Notes under the pieces: model-generated
Seen by the model: only the letters and a program-made list of their open reading frames with translations
The model's database searches: none
What the model was told of the DNA's origin: nothing
Shown here: positions 1 through 6,599 of the stretch, one piece after another
How the letters are laid out: each line of letters opens with the position of its first letter
Numbering within the stretch: position 1 is the first letter of the stretch
Origin: Treponema sp. UBA3819
Lineage (GTDB): Bacteria > Spirochaetota > Spirochaetia > Treponematales > Treponemataceae
DNA: 12,302 nt
Assembly (NCBI GenBank): GCA_002369025.1
Contig: DFDV01000012.1
Location: 1 to 12,302, forward strand
Direction of reading: 5' to 3'
Translations under genes and position numbers: made by a program

Positions 1-398
1 TCTTTAGTCCTTTGGCTAATCAAATTGCGCTCAATTTCAGCACTAAGTCCGAACGCAAAGGCTAGAACCTTGCTTTGAATATCATCTCCAAGACGGTAAT
101 TATCTTTAATAGTCCAGACTTTACATTCTTTATTCATGCAGATATGAAGGATTTCCATAATCATAAAAAGATTGCGGCCTAAGCGGGACAGTTCCGCACA
201 AATTATTAAATCATCTTTTTTAACGATTTTAAGAAGATCGCCAAGTTTTCTTTTGTCAAAGTTTTTTGTTCCGCTGATTGTTTCTTCAATCCAGCCATCA
301 ATATGAATGTTCAGTTTTTGACAAAATGTGTTGATTTCAAATCTTTGATTTTCGACAGTCTGTTTGTCGGTGCTAACTCTAATATATCCGTAGTTCAT
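1..398 (-). CDS. Serine recombinase, Mpi-like DNA invertase family (partial)
   Basis: Translating leftwards from the ATG at 398 gives 132 codons that run off the window, so only the N-terminal catalytic domain is visible. It shows the resolvase/invertase signatures: GYIRVSTDKQ with the nucleophile Ser9, ELSRLGRN at 69-76, and EIERNLISQRTK at 121-132, where the long E helix begins. Members of this family make site-specific cuts through a 5'-phosphoserine link and invert or excise DNA. The wording closely resembles the 'master DNA invertase' Mpi type of gut Bacteroidetes, which flips promoters at several loci. That assignment is from memory of the family, not a search. A GGGGG Shine-Dalgarno at 403-407 supports the start. 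The gene is about 35% GC by my count against about 50% in nearby genes, which fits horizontal acquisition. The C-terminal DNA-binding helix-turn-helix must lie outside the window. Confidence 0.9.
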   Translation of the reverse strand, partial: MNYGYIRVSTDKQTVENQRFEINTFCQKLNIHIDGWIEETISGTKNFDKRKLGDLLKIVKKDDLIICAELSRLGRNLFMIMEILHICMNKECKVWTIKDNYRLGDDIQSKVLAFAFGLSAEIERNLISQRTK

Positions 399-489
399 AT
401 TTCCCCCAAACGAGTTGTTAAATTAAATTTCGGAGTAGGGGAAAAGGAAGAAGGAGCATCAGTGCGCTAAGGCTAGTAGAAGTCCAGAA

Positions 490-600
490 GGCTGGCCGTC
501 TGGCAGATAATCCAAAAAGACAGAGTCTTGTTGGCGGAGGTTTAGAAAGGGCAACGTTGCTCTTTTCAGGTTTCCAAAGGGCAGAGCCTTTTTGTGGCTA
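490..600. repeat. Cluster of short dyad-symmetric elements in the intergenic region
   Basis: Several inverted repeats follow one another. CAAAAAGAC (513-521) and GTCTTGTTG (525-533) pair with one mismatch around AGA. AAAGG-GCAACGTTGC-TCTTT (546-565) is a nearly perfect palindrome centred on GCAACGTTGC. AAAGG (576-580) and CCTTT (587-591) pair around GCAGAG. Two of the units also form a diverged direct repeat, beginning GGTTT at 539-543 and at 569-573. Together with the strong hairpin at 620-657 this resembles a REP/BIME-like or other structured intergenic element. An open frame of 65 codons crosses it leftwards from a TTG at 656, but that frame starts inside the hairpin and I do not regard it as a gene. 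Confidence 0.5.
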
Positions 601-610
601 TGAAGTGGAG

Positions 611-657
611 AAAAAAAGCGTTGAGAACTTACGACGCATACGTCGTAAGTTCTCAAC
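611..657 (-). terminator. Strong intrinsic terminator, leftward
   Basis: GTTGAGAACTTACGACG (620-636) and its exact reverse complement (641-657) form a 17-bp perfect stem around a 4-nt loop. Read leftwards, the stem is followed by GC and seven Ts (617-611). This is the form of a rho-independent terminator for transcripts coming from the acyl-CoA synthetase gene, about 220 nt upstream on that strand. The same palindrome could instead, or also, be a binding site for the neighbouring serine recombinase, since such crossover sites are dyads of similar size. The T tract makes the terminator reading the simpler one. Confidence 0.75.
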
Positions 658-750
658 AGTAACTAATTTCTGACGAGGTTCTTTTCTTTTCCCGTTAAGC
701 CGTAATGCTTATAGACACGCCAATTTCCCCGCTTTCAGAAATGTGTACAT

Positions 751-860
751 CTGCGTCCATCCATACCCATCCGCGTCCATCCGTACTCATCCGCGTCCAT
801 CTGAGTGTATCTGTGTCAAATCACGTCCGTTCGCGTCCATCCGCGTGTATCTGTGTCAAA
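751..860. repeat. Array of eleven 10-bp repeats (consensus CCGCGTCCAT)
   Basis: Eleven contiguous decamers fill these 110 bases, nearly all variants of CCGCGTCCAT; CCGCGTCCAT itself occurs at 771-780 and 791-800. The 16-mer GTGTATCTGTGTCAAA occurs exactly at 805-820 and 845-860, giving a 40-bp higher-order period. The strict 10-bp period, close to one helical turn, keeps every unit on the same face of the DNA. The array lies in the expected 3' untranslated region of the leftward synthetase transcript, between its stop codon and the terminator. Similar ATCCGTGTCCATCCG-type arrays occur between genes in many unrelated bacteria (from memory). No function is evident from the sequence. Confidence 0.85.
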
Positions 861-875
861 AAGCCGGCTGACCTG

Positions 876-2534
876 TCAGTCTTTGCGAAGTATGCCGGAT
901 TCCAGGTCGCGGGGGGCGCGTTCTTTGAGGGCGTAGTGCATTTTCTTTCCGGTGGCGGTGCGGGGCAGACTTTCCACAAGGGCAAAATATCGGGGGCGCT
1001 TGTAGGCAGACAGCATGGGTGAGGCACTGCAGAAGGCTACCAGATCGCGGATGGTAAGATTTTTGTCCTGAGGAACTACATAGGCGCAGACCGCTTCGCC
1101 CCGCACTTTGTCTGGTACGGAGACGACCATGCAGTCTTTTACCCTGTCATACTCGTTTAATGCATCTTCAATCTGAGTGGGGTAGATGTTTTCGCCGGAC
1201 ACGACCATCATGTCATCTCTTCTGCCCAGCACGGTGACGAACCAGTTTTTGTCCCAGACGCCTGTGTCTCCGGTGTACATCCATCCCTTGTAAAAGCGTT
1301 CCGTACTCAGGGCATCATTTTTATAGTAGGAATAGGTGGTTTTTTCCGGGCTGAAGACGATGATTTCTCCAACGGTCTTGTTGTCCTGGGGCACCATGTC
1401 ATCCGGTTCAGCTTTTTTGCCTTCAATCATACGCACTACGCGTACTTCATCGTCTATGCAGCTTCCTCCCACTGAACCTGCACCGTCAGGCAAATCGTCG
1501 GGGCGTAAAAATGAATTCCAGAAGGTTTCCGTAGTTCCATAGCCGTTAAAGATGTGGGGAGTGAGTACGGTCATATAGCGTATGCAGTCGTTTCGTGAAA
1601 GAGGTGCCCCCATGGTAATAATGCCCCTCAGTCCGGAAAGGTTGCGTTTTCTGTGTTCCTGGGCTCGGGCAAGCATGGCAAGGTTTGCAGGGGCTCCCAT
1701 CATAAAGGTAATTCCGTACTCTTCTACCCAGTCCAGTGCGCTCTGGGGTTTAAAAGTCCGCATGACGACCAGAGTGGCACCGGCATAAAAAGTGGGGCAC
1801 TGTCCGCCTGAATGGCAGCCGCCACGGTGAAAGAGGGGTGTCATGTTCAGACATACGTCATCATGGCGGAGGGGATAGTGCATGATTACATCGTGGGCGG
1901 AAAGAACTTCGTTTATATCGTTCAGGGGAACGCTTTTTGGCAGGGCAGTGGTTCCGCTGGTGCAGAGTCTGAGAACTTCATCGTAAATGTGGGGACGAAA
2001 ATCTCTTTCTGGTTCCGTGTCTGCTTCATCGGCAATGTAATCTTCGTAGAGTACATGATGTTCCGGCAGGTCACAGCCTTCGATATTGTCTGCAAGCACA
2101 AAACGTTCGGGTTTCCAGGCAGCCATGTTTCCTGCCTGAACCATTGTGTCGCGGATGTTGGCGGAGTAGATTATGATTTTTGGTTTATTGTGGTCAATGA
2201 GCAGGGCCATTTCTCCCGCCGCCAGATTACAGTTTGCCGCAAGCAGAATGCCGCCGATTTTGCGGGGAGAAACATAGCAGGTGCAGAAGACCGGGGAATT
2301 CCTCAGGACTGCCATGACGACATCGTCTTTTTTTACGCCTCCTTTTTTGAGGGCATGGGCAAGACGATTTGCCTCTGCATTCAGTTCCCTGTAGGTCCAC
2401 TGCTTTTTCTGGTCGGGATCGATGACGGCTGGTCTCTGGGGAAAGCGACGGACATTGCGCATGAAACCGTTCAGCCATGTGTATTCATGCTCAAAAGTAT
2501 CTATAAACATAGTGTCGTCATAAGTTCTTGCCAT
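876..2534 (-). CDS. AMP-forming acyl-CoA synthetase / adenylate-forming ligase
   Basis: This 552-residue protein has the full layout of the ANL superfamily, which adenylates a carboxylate with ATP and then usually transfers it to CoA. Visible core motifs, in order, are the phosphate loop TSGTTALPK (192-200), GYGTTE (331-336), YTGD (420-423), the hinge stretch GRRDDMMVVSGENIYP (437-452) and PRTATGK (524-530) with the C-terminal catalytic lysine. Length is normal for the family. The P-loop departs from the usual TSGTTGxPKG: Ala and Ser replace two glycines, so activity may be altered. Fatty or other organic acids are the likely substrates, but sequence alone does not decide this. It is transcribed leftwards as a single gene, divergent from aroA, and appears to end at the hairpin at 611-657. 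The start at 2534 lies 8 nt below a -10-like box; Met9 (ATG at 2510) is a possible alternative. Confidence 0.88.
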   Translation of the reverse strand: MARTYDDTMFIDTFEHEYTWLNGFMRNVRRFPQRPAVIDPDQKKQWTYRELNAEANRLAHALKKGGVKKDDVVMAVLRNSPVFCTCYVSPRKIGGILLAANCNLAAGEMALLIDHNKPKIIIYSANIRDTMVQAGNMAAWKPERFVLADNIEGCDLPEHHVLYEDYIADEADTEPERDFRPHIYDEVLRLCTSGTTALPKSVPLNDINEVLSAHDVIMHYPLRHDDVCLNMTPLFHRGGCHSGGQCPTFYAGATLVVMRTFKPQSALDWVEEYGITFMMGAPANLAMLARAQEHRKRNLSGLRGIITMGAPLSRNDCIRYMTVLTPHIFNGYGTTETFWNSFLRPDDLPDGAGSVGGSCIDDEVRVVRMIEGKKAEPDDMVPQDNKTVGEIIVFSPEKTTYSYYKNDALSTERFYKGWMYTGDTGVWDKNWFVTVLGRRDDMMVVSGENIYPTQIEDALNEYDRVKDCMVVSVPDKVRGEAVCAYVVPQDKNLTIRDLVAFCSASPMLSAYKRPRYFALVESLPRTATGKKMHYALKERAPRDLESGILRKD

Positions 2535-2542
2535 ACCCTATC

Positions 2543-2571
2543 AGCATAAAAGAGATGACAAAAAGTTGCAA
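2543..2571 (-). promoter_or_regulatory. Candidate promoter of the acyl-CoA synthetase gene
   Basis: Read leftwards, TTGCAA (2571-2566) and TATGCT (2548-2543) are separated by exactly 17 nt and each matches the sigma-70 consensus at four of six positions. The -10 box ends 8 nt before the ATG at 2534, so the predicted 5' leader is only one to three nucleotides. The boxes interleave with the rightward aroA promoter. Confidence 0.45.
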
Positions 2572-2584
2572 TCTGTGCTACAAT
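2555..2584 (+). promoter_or_regulatory. Candidate aroA promoter, predicted leaderless
   Basis: ATGACA (2555-2560, five of six to TTGACA) and TACAAT (2579-2584, five of six to TATAAT) are separated by 18 nt. The -10 box ends 7 nt before the aroA ATG at 2592, so transcription should begin at or next to the start codon. No Shine-Dalgarno lies between them. The whole divergent spacer is 57 bp, so polymerase binding in one direction should exclude the other. Confidence 0.6.
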
Positions 2585-2591
2585 CTCGCGT

Positions 2592-3989
2592 ATGGATGTT
2601 ATTTCAAAAAAGCAGGCTCTTTCGGGTAGCATTCGCGTTCCCGGCTCTAAATCACATACAATTCGTGCATTAATTCTTGCAACTTTTGCCGAAGGACGTT
2701 CTGTCATTCATAACCCTCTGCCCAGTGAAGACTGTCTGAGTACTGCCGCTGCGGTTCCCTTAATCGGTGCGGAAATTGACCTTAACCTGACTACGGAAGG
2801 CGAATGTGGTTCTTCATGGGTTGTTGAAGGCGCCGGCAGTCACATCCATCTGCCTGATGATGTGGTAAATGTAGGAAACAGCGGCTCCCTCCTGTATTTT
2901 ATGGCTCCTGTGGCGGCAACGCTTGACGGCTGGTCTGTCTTTACGGGAGATGAAAGCATCCGCAAACGCCCTGTAGATCATGTGGCAGATGTGATTCGTC
3001 AGATGGGCGGAGAAGCCTTTATCAGTCAGCCCGGAAGCAAATGTTGTCCCCTGCTTGTGCGAGGTCCTGTCACAAGATCAGGAAAAATCGTTACGGAAGG
3101 AAGCGTAAGCAGTCAGTACATCACGGGGCTTATGCTTGCAGCCCTCCGCATGAAAGGTGCGATGGAGATTGAACTGACCAATCCAAAGGAAACTCCCTAT
3201 CTTACCATGACGCAAAAATGGCTGGAAACCGTGGGGGCAAAGGTAACTATTTCTCCGGATTTCCATCACATTACTGTCCTTCCGCCGGCTGAATTTAAAG
3301 GCTTTGAAAGAACTATTCCCAGCGACTGGGAGACTGTGGCCTTTCCCCTGATTGCGGCTCTGATATCTGACAGCGAAATAATTATAGAAAACATTGACGG
3401 AAGCGGAACTCAGGGAGATGATGCGGTTGTAGAAATTCTGCAGTCTCTGGGAGCAGACATCAGCTGGAATAAGAATGATGAAACCCTTACCGTGCGCGGC
3501 GGGAAAAAAGCCCGAAACGGTATAGGCAGGCTTTCCACAGAAAATCTTCCGCAGAAAGAACTTCATGTCGCCATGTCAGGCTTTCCCGATGCCATCTGTG
3601 CCCTTGCGGTCATAGCCTGTTTTACAGAGGGAACTGTCGTCCTGGAAGATGCCGCTGTCTGCCGCCGCAAGGAAACCGACCGTATTTCTGTGCTCAAAAA
3701 AGAACTGGAAGAACTGGGTGCCGATGTGGAAGAGGGGGAAGATTATTTAATCATTCACGGCCATTCTCCTCTGCTTGCGGACGGTTCGGCAAATCCGGCC
3801 TTTACCCTGCACGGCGGCGTCTGCGAAAGTTATGGCGACCACCGTATTGCAATGTCCATGGCCTGTCTGGGGCTGGGACTTGGCGGCTCTGAGGAAATTA
3901 TTGTGCACAATGCGGAATGCTGTGCCGTAAGTTTTCCCCGTTTCTTTGAAGAAATGAATAAAATCGGAGCGCATTTTAAGGAAGCATAG
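2592..3989 (+). CDS. aroA: 3-phosphoshikimate 1-carboxyvinyltransferase (EPSP synthase), divergent
   Basis: EPSP synthase joins phosphoenolpyruvate to shikimate-3-phosphate, the sixth step of chorismate synthesis. Family marks are VPGSKSHTIRA (16-26, with Lys20, Ser21 and Arg25), GNSGS (95-99), RKRP (124-127), SSQYITGLM (173-181), catalytic Asp333 in FPDA, KETDR (360-364) and DHRIAM (416-421). At 465 residues it is longer than the roughly 427 of E. coli. Two positions that contact PEP or glyphosate in class I enzymes differ by my alignment: the Arg100 equivalent is Tyr102, and the Lys411 equivalent is Val446 (CAVSFP in place of CTAKTFP). Loss of the latter also occurs in class II enzymes as I recall them. 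The ATG at 2592 has no Shine-Dalgarno and appears to be the 5' end of the message. The acyltransferase gene follows after 4 bp in the same operon. Confidence 0.9.
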   Translation: MDVISKKQALSGSIRVPGSKSHTIRALILATFAEGRSVIHNPLPSEDCLSTAAAVPLIGAEIDLNLTTEGECGSSWVVEGAGSHIHLPDDVVNVGNSGSLLYFMAPVAATLDGWSVFTGDESIRKRPVDHVADVIRQMGGEAFISQPGSKCCPLLVRGPVTRSGKIVTEGSVSSQYITGLMLAALRMKGAMEIELTNPKETPYLTMTQKWLETVGAKVTISPDFHHITVLPPAEFKGFERTIPSDWETVAFPLIAALISDSEIIIENIDGSGTQGDDAVVEILQSLGADISWNKNDETLTVRGGKKARNGIGRLSTENLPQKELHVAMSGFPDAICALAVIACFTEGTVVLEDAAVCRRKETDRISVLKKELEELGADVEEGEDYLIIHGHSPLLADGSANPAFTLHGGVCESYGDHRIAMSMACLGLGLGGSEEIIVHNAECCAVSFPRFFEEMNKIGAHFKEA

Positions 3990-3993
3990 CAGA

Positions 3994-4704
3994 ATGATAC
4001 GAATTTTCTATACGATAATCAGGGCTTTTCCTGCCGCAATTGCATTTTTGCACAAGGGCCATGTAGCGAAACGTCACCCGGAACTCTACAGTCAGGAAGA
4101 TAATTATCAGACAATACTGCGCTACATAGAAATAATGAAGAAGGCTGCAAATATTACCACGGTAGTTTCCGGACTGGAAAATCTTCCGAAAGAGGGCAGT
4201 TATGTCATGTTTCCCAATCATCAGGGAAAATATGATGCGCTGGGGGTCATCGGAGCTCATCCAACTCCCTGCAGCGTAGTTATCGACAAAAAAAGATCCC
4301 GTCTTCCCTTTGCAGACGAATTTGTCTCCCTTATTCACGGCTTCCGTCTGGACAGGACGAGCATGCGCAGTCAGTTTGAAGGCATTACAGCCATTACTGA
4401 TGAAATTAAAGGGGGAAAGCGTTTTATCATTTTCCCGGAAGGCAAGTACAACCACAACCACAATAATGTCCAGCAGTTCAGGCCCGGTGCTTTTAAATGT
4501 GCAATCCGCGCTAAGTGTCCGATTGTACCTGTTGCCCTGGTGGACTCCTACAAGCCTTTTGAATTTAATTCGGTTAAGCCTGTTCAGACACAGGTTCATT
4601 TCTTAAAGCCGATTTTTTACGAAGAATACAAGGATCTGACTTCCCAGCAGATAGCCGACAGGGTCAGAGATGCCATTGTAGAAAAAATCGTGTCGGTTGT
4701 ATAA
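3994..4704 (+). CDS. plsC: PlsC-type 1-acylglycerol-3-phosphate acyltransferase
   Basis: The 236-residue protein carries the two diagnostic blocks of the PlsC/LPLAT superfamily: NHQGKYD (75-81, the NHx4D catalytic motif) and IFPEGKYNH (146-154), the FPEG block that binds the glycerophosphate. Such enzymes acylate lysophosphatidic acid at the membrane to make phosphatidic acid, the precursor of phospholipids. The N-terminus (about 5-19) is hydrophobic and may serve as a membrane anchor. Length is normal for bacterial PlsC. The start lies 4 bp after the aroA stop, with AAGGAAG at 3978-3984 as ribosome binding site inside the end of aroA, so the two genes are surely co-transcribed. The exact acyl acceptor cannot be read from sequence; ornithine-lipid or lysophospholipid acyltransferases share these motifs. 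Confidence 0.85.
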   Translation: MIRIFYTIIRAFPAAIAFLHKGHVAKRHPELYSQEDNYQTILRYIEIMKKAANITTVVSGLENLPKEGSYVMFPNHQGKYDALGVIGAHPTPCSVVIDKKRSRLPFADEFVSLIHGFRLDRTSMRSQFEGITAITDEIKGGKRFIIFPEGKYNHNHNNVQQFRPGAFKCAIRAKCPIVPVALVDSYKPFEFNSVKPVQTQVHFLKPIFYEEYKDLTSQQIADRVRDAIVEKIVSVV

Positions 4705-4725
4705 ATCACTGTTTTTTTCTATAAT
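4697..4725 (+). promoter_or_regulatory. Candidate promoter of the TrpY-like permease gene, predicted leaderless
   Basis: A perfect TATAAT (4720-4725) lies 17 nt downstream of a weak -35, TTGTAT (4697-4702), which overlaps the end of the acyltransferase gene. The -10 ends only 6 nt before the permease ATG at 4732 and no Shine-Dalgarno intervenes, so the mRNA should start at the AUG. This separates the ABC pair from the aroA operon. Confidence 0.6.
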
Positions 4726-4731
4726 GATACT

Positions 4732-5721
4732 ATGAGTAGTATTTTGCTTGCAATGCAGGGCGCAGTGGCACAAGGCGTTCTGTGGGGAATTATGACGGTG
4801 GGTGTTTTTATGACCTTCCGTATTTTGAATATTGCCGATATGACGTGTGACGGTTCGTTTGCGCTTGGCGGCTCAACCTGTGCTATTTTAATCGTAAAGG
4901 GATATCATCCGCTTATTGCCTTGTGCGTTTCTTTTTTTGCCGGACTGCTTGCAGGGCTTGTAACCGGCTTTCTGCATACAAAACTCAAGATTCATGAAAT
5001 TCTTGCCGGTATTCTTTCCATGATTGCACTTTATTCAATCAATATCCGCGTTATGGGAAAGGCAAATACTCCGCTTCTGGGAGTCAAGACTCTGATGAAC
5101 AGTCTGCAGAAGGCAGCCGGCCTGACATCAAATCAGGCTTCACTGGTTGAGGGCGTGATTTTCTGCGTGATTCTGGTTGCGGTTCTCTACTGGTTTTTGG
5201 GAACGGAAATCGGTGCAAGTCTTCGTGCAACGGGAAACAATCCCCGCATGGTTCGTGCCCTGGGCGTAAATACTGATTCCATGAAGATTCTGGGTCTTAT
5301 GCTGAGTAACGGACTTATTGCGACCAGCGGTGCACTGGTTGCTCAGAGTCAGGGATATGCAGATGTCGGCATGGGAACCGGTACAATCGTTGTGGGACTT
5401 GCTTCCATTATTCTGGGCGAAGTTATTTTCGGCTATTTTGGACGCTTTATGCCTTTCTGGTTTACCCTGACTTCTGTGATTCTGGGTTCAGTTGTTTACC
5501 GTATCATCATCGCTATTGTTCTGCAGCTTGGCTTAAAGTCTACGGACTTAAAGCTTCTGACTGCAATTATCGTTGCAATCGCACTTTCCATTCCGGTAAT
5601 CAAAAAATCTTTTGCCCATACATTCCTGCGTAAGCGCGAAAGTGAATTAAAGCTTTCCAAAAATGCGGTGAATACCCATGTTGAAAAAGTTATAGGCGAT
5701 AGGGGGGCTACAAATGCTTAG
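4732..5721 (+). CDS. ABC transporter permease, TrpY-like / branched-chain permease superfamily
   Basis: This 329-residue polytopic protein has roughly eight or nine hydrophobic segments. It shows the hallmarks of the LivH/LivM-like permease superfamily in its uncharacterised branch (as I recall, COG4120, partner of TrpX-type binding proteins). These are FRILNIADMTCDGSFALGG (29-47), the coupling-helix stretch with GASLRATGNNPRMVRALG (about 161-178), and the GTGTIVVGLASIILGE block (about 216-231). Family members with known substrates carry tryptophan, tyrosine or related amino acids in streptococci; the substrate here is unproven. The C-terminal tail is charged and cytoplasmic. It overlaps the ATPase gene by 8 nt, so the two are translationally coupled. 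A TrpX-type lipoprotein gene normally accompanies this pair, but none is present between here and the upstream acyltransferase, or elsewhere in the window. Confidence 0.85.
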   Translation: MSSILLAMQGAVAQGVLWGIMTVGVFMTFRILNIADMTCDGSFALGGSTCAILIVKGYHPLIALCVSFFAGLLAGLVTGFLHTKLKIHEILAGILSMIALYSINIRVMGKANTPLLGVKTLMNSLQKAAGLTSNQASLVEGVIFCVILVAVLYWFLGTEIGASLRATGNNPRMVRALGVNTDSMKILGLMLSNGLIATSGALVAQSQGYADVGMGTGTIVVGLASIILGEVIFGYFGRFMPFWFTLTSVILGSVVYRIIIAIVLQLGLKSTDLKLLTAIIVAIALSIPVIKKSFAHTFLRKRESELKLSKNAVNTHVEKVIGDRGATNA

Positions 5722-6508
5722 GATTACCCATGTTTCAAAAACCTTTAATGCCGGAACAATTACCGAAAAAAAAGCCCTTCATGACATCAACCTTACGATT
5801 GAAGACGGAGATTTTATCACGGTTATCGGCGGAAACGGTGCAGGAAAATCAACCCTCCTTAACCTGATTGCTGGCGTTCATACCTGTGATACCGGCTCAA
5901 TTATCCTGAACGGAAATGACCTTACCGATATGCCTGAATACAAACGCGCAAAGTATCTGGGCCGTGTCTTCCAGGACCCCATGATGGGTACTGCGGGCAA
6001 TATGGAAATAGAAGAAAACCTTGCCATGGCAATGCGCCGGGGTAAAAGACGGACTCTGGGCTGGGGTATTCTGAATAAGGAACGTGACATCTACCGGGAA
6101 AAACTGGCTATGCTGGATTTAGGGCTGGAAAAACGCCTGAAAAGCAAGGTCGGACTTCTTTCCGGCGGACAGAGACAGGCTCTTACCCTTCTCATGGCAA
6201 CCCTTCAAAAGCCGGAACTCCTTCTGCTTGACGAACATACAGCCGCCCTTGACCCGAAAACTGCACAGAAAGTTCTGGACCTGACCCAGCACTTTGTTGA
6301 AAAAGACCACCTGACTACATTTATGGTTACTCATAATATGCGCCATGCCATTCAGTACGGCAACCGCCTTATCATGATGCTGGACGGTAACGTGGTCTTT
6401 GACGTGCGGGGTGAAGAAAAGAAAAACCTTCAGGTGCAGGACTTGATGCAGAAGTTCCAGACCGCAAAAGAAGGTGATTCTCTCAGCGACCGCATGATAC
6501 TCAACTGA
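5714..6508 (+). CDS. ABC transporter ATPase, TrpZ-like
   Basis: A 264-residue nucleotide-binding subunit with all expected motifs: Walker A GGNGAGKST (39-47), Q-loop VFQDP (85-89), signature LSGGQRQ (149-155), Walker B LLLLDEHTAALD (169-180) and the switch histidine in VTHN (205-208). It hydrolyses ATP on the cytoplasmic face to drive the permease encoded just upstream. DEHTAALDP in place of the commoner DEPTxxLDP is, as I recall, typical of the COG1101 group that pairs with this permease type. The ATG at 5714 has a strong AGGGGGG Shine-Dalgarno (5701-5707) inside the permease gene and overlaps its stop. No convincing terminator is seen in the 126 bp before argG. Confidence 0.88.
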   Translation: MLRITHVSKTFNAGTITEKKALHDINLTIEDGDFITVIGGNGAGKSTLLNLIAGVHTCDTGSIILNGNDLTDMPEYKRAKYLGRVFQDPMMGTAGNMEIEENLAMAMRRGKRRTLGWGILNKERDIYREKLAMLDLGLEKRLKSKVGLLSGGQRQALTLLMATLQKPELLLLDEHTAALDPKTAQKVLDLTQHFVEKDHLTTFMVTHNMRHAIQYGNRLIMMLDGNVVFDVRGEEKKNLQVQDLMQKFQTAKEGDSLSDRMILN

Positions 6509-6552
6509 CAGGCCTTCATGCTCGCTCTCTCATGATACATTCTATTTTCTCT

Positions 6553-6599
6553 ATTGCATAAAATCTCGTAAAACGGTAGAGTAATTGCATAAATATACA
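6553..6599 (+). promoter_or_regulatory. Candidate ArgR operator pair (ARG-box-like) ahead of argG
   Basis: TGCATAAATATACA (6586-6599) matches the E. coli ARG-box half-site palindrome TGAATAATTATTCA at 11 of 14 positions by my count and is itself a dyad. The decamer ATTGCATAAA occurs exactly twice, at 6553-6562 and 6584-6593, 31 bp or about three helical turns apart. The upstream copy matches the box at only 8 of 14. A weak promoter, TTGCAT (6554-6559) with TAGAGT (6577-6582) at 17-nt spacing, would be covered by such sites. Arginine repression of argG is common, but no argR gene is visible here. Confidence 0.4.

Noticed and set aside
459..656. Small leftward protein of 65 residues
   Set aside because: TTG start inside a perfect terminator hairpin, no Shine-Dalgarno, and coding content made of inverted repeats; treated as a repeat element.
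751..860. CRISPR array
   Set aside because: Units are 10 bp and contiguous, with no spacers between them and no cas genes nearby.
862..880. Terminator directly at the synthetase stop codon
   Set aside because: The dyads there (AGCCGGCT, and CTGAC/GTCAG with a 2-nt centre) lack a proper loop; the hairpin at 620-657 is far stronger.
705..1022. Rightward open frame of 105 codons
   Set aside because: It is produced by the decamer array, in which stops do not arise, and by the antisense of the synthetase 3' end.
1812..2549. Rightward open frame of 245 codons
   Set aside because: It is antisense to the synthetase, which has all conserved motifs in the other strand; the antisense product shows no recognisable domain.
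3976..4599. Leftward open frame of 207 codons
   Set aside because: It lies antisense to the PlsC-type gene, whose NHx4D and FPEG motifs fix the coding strand.
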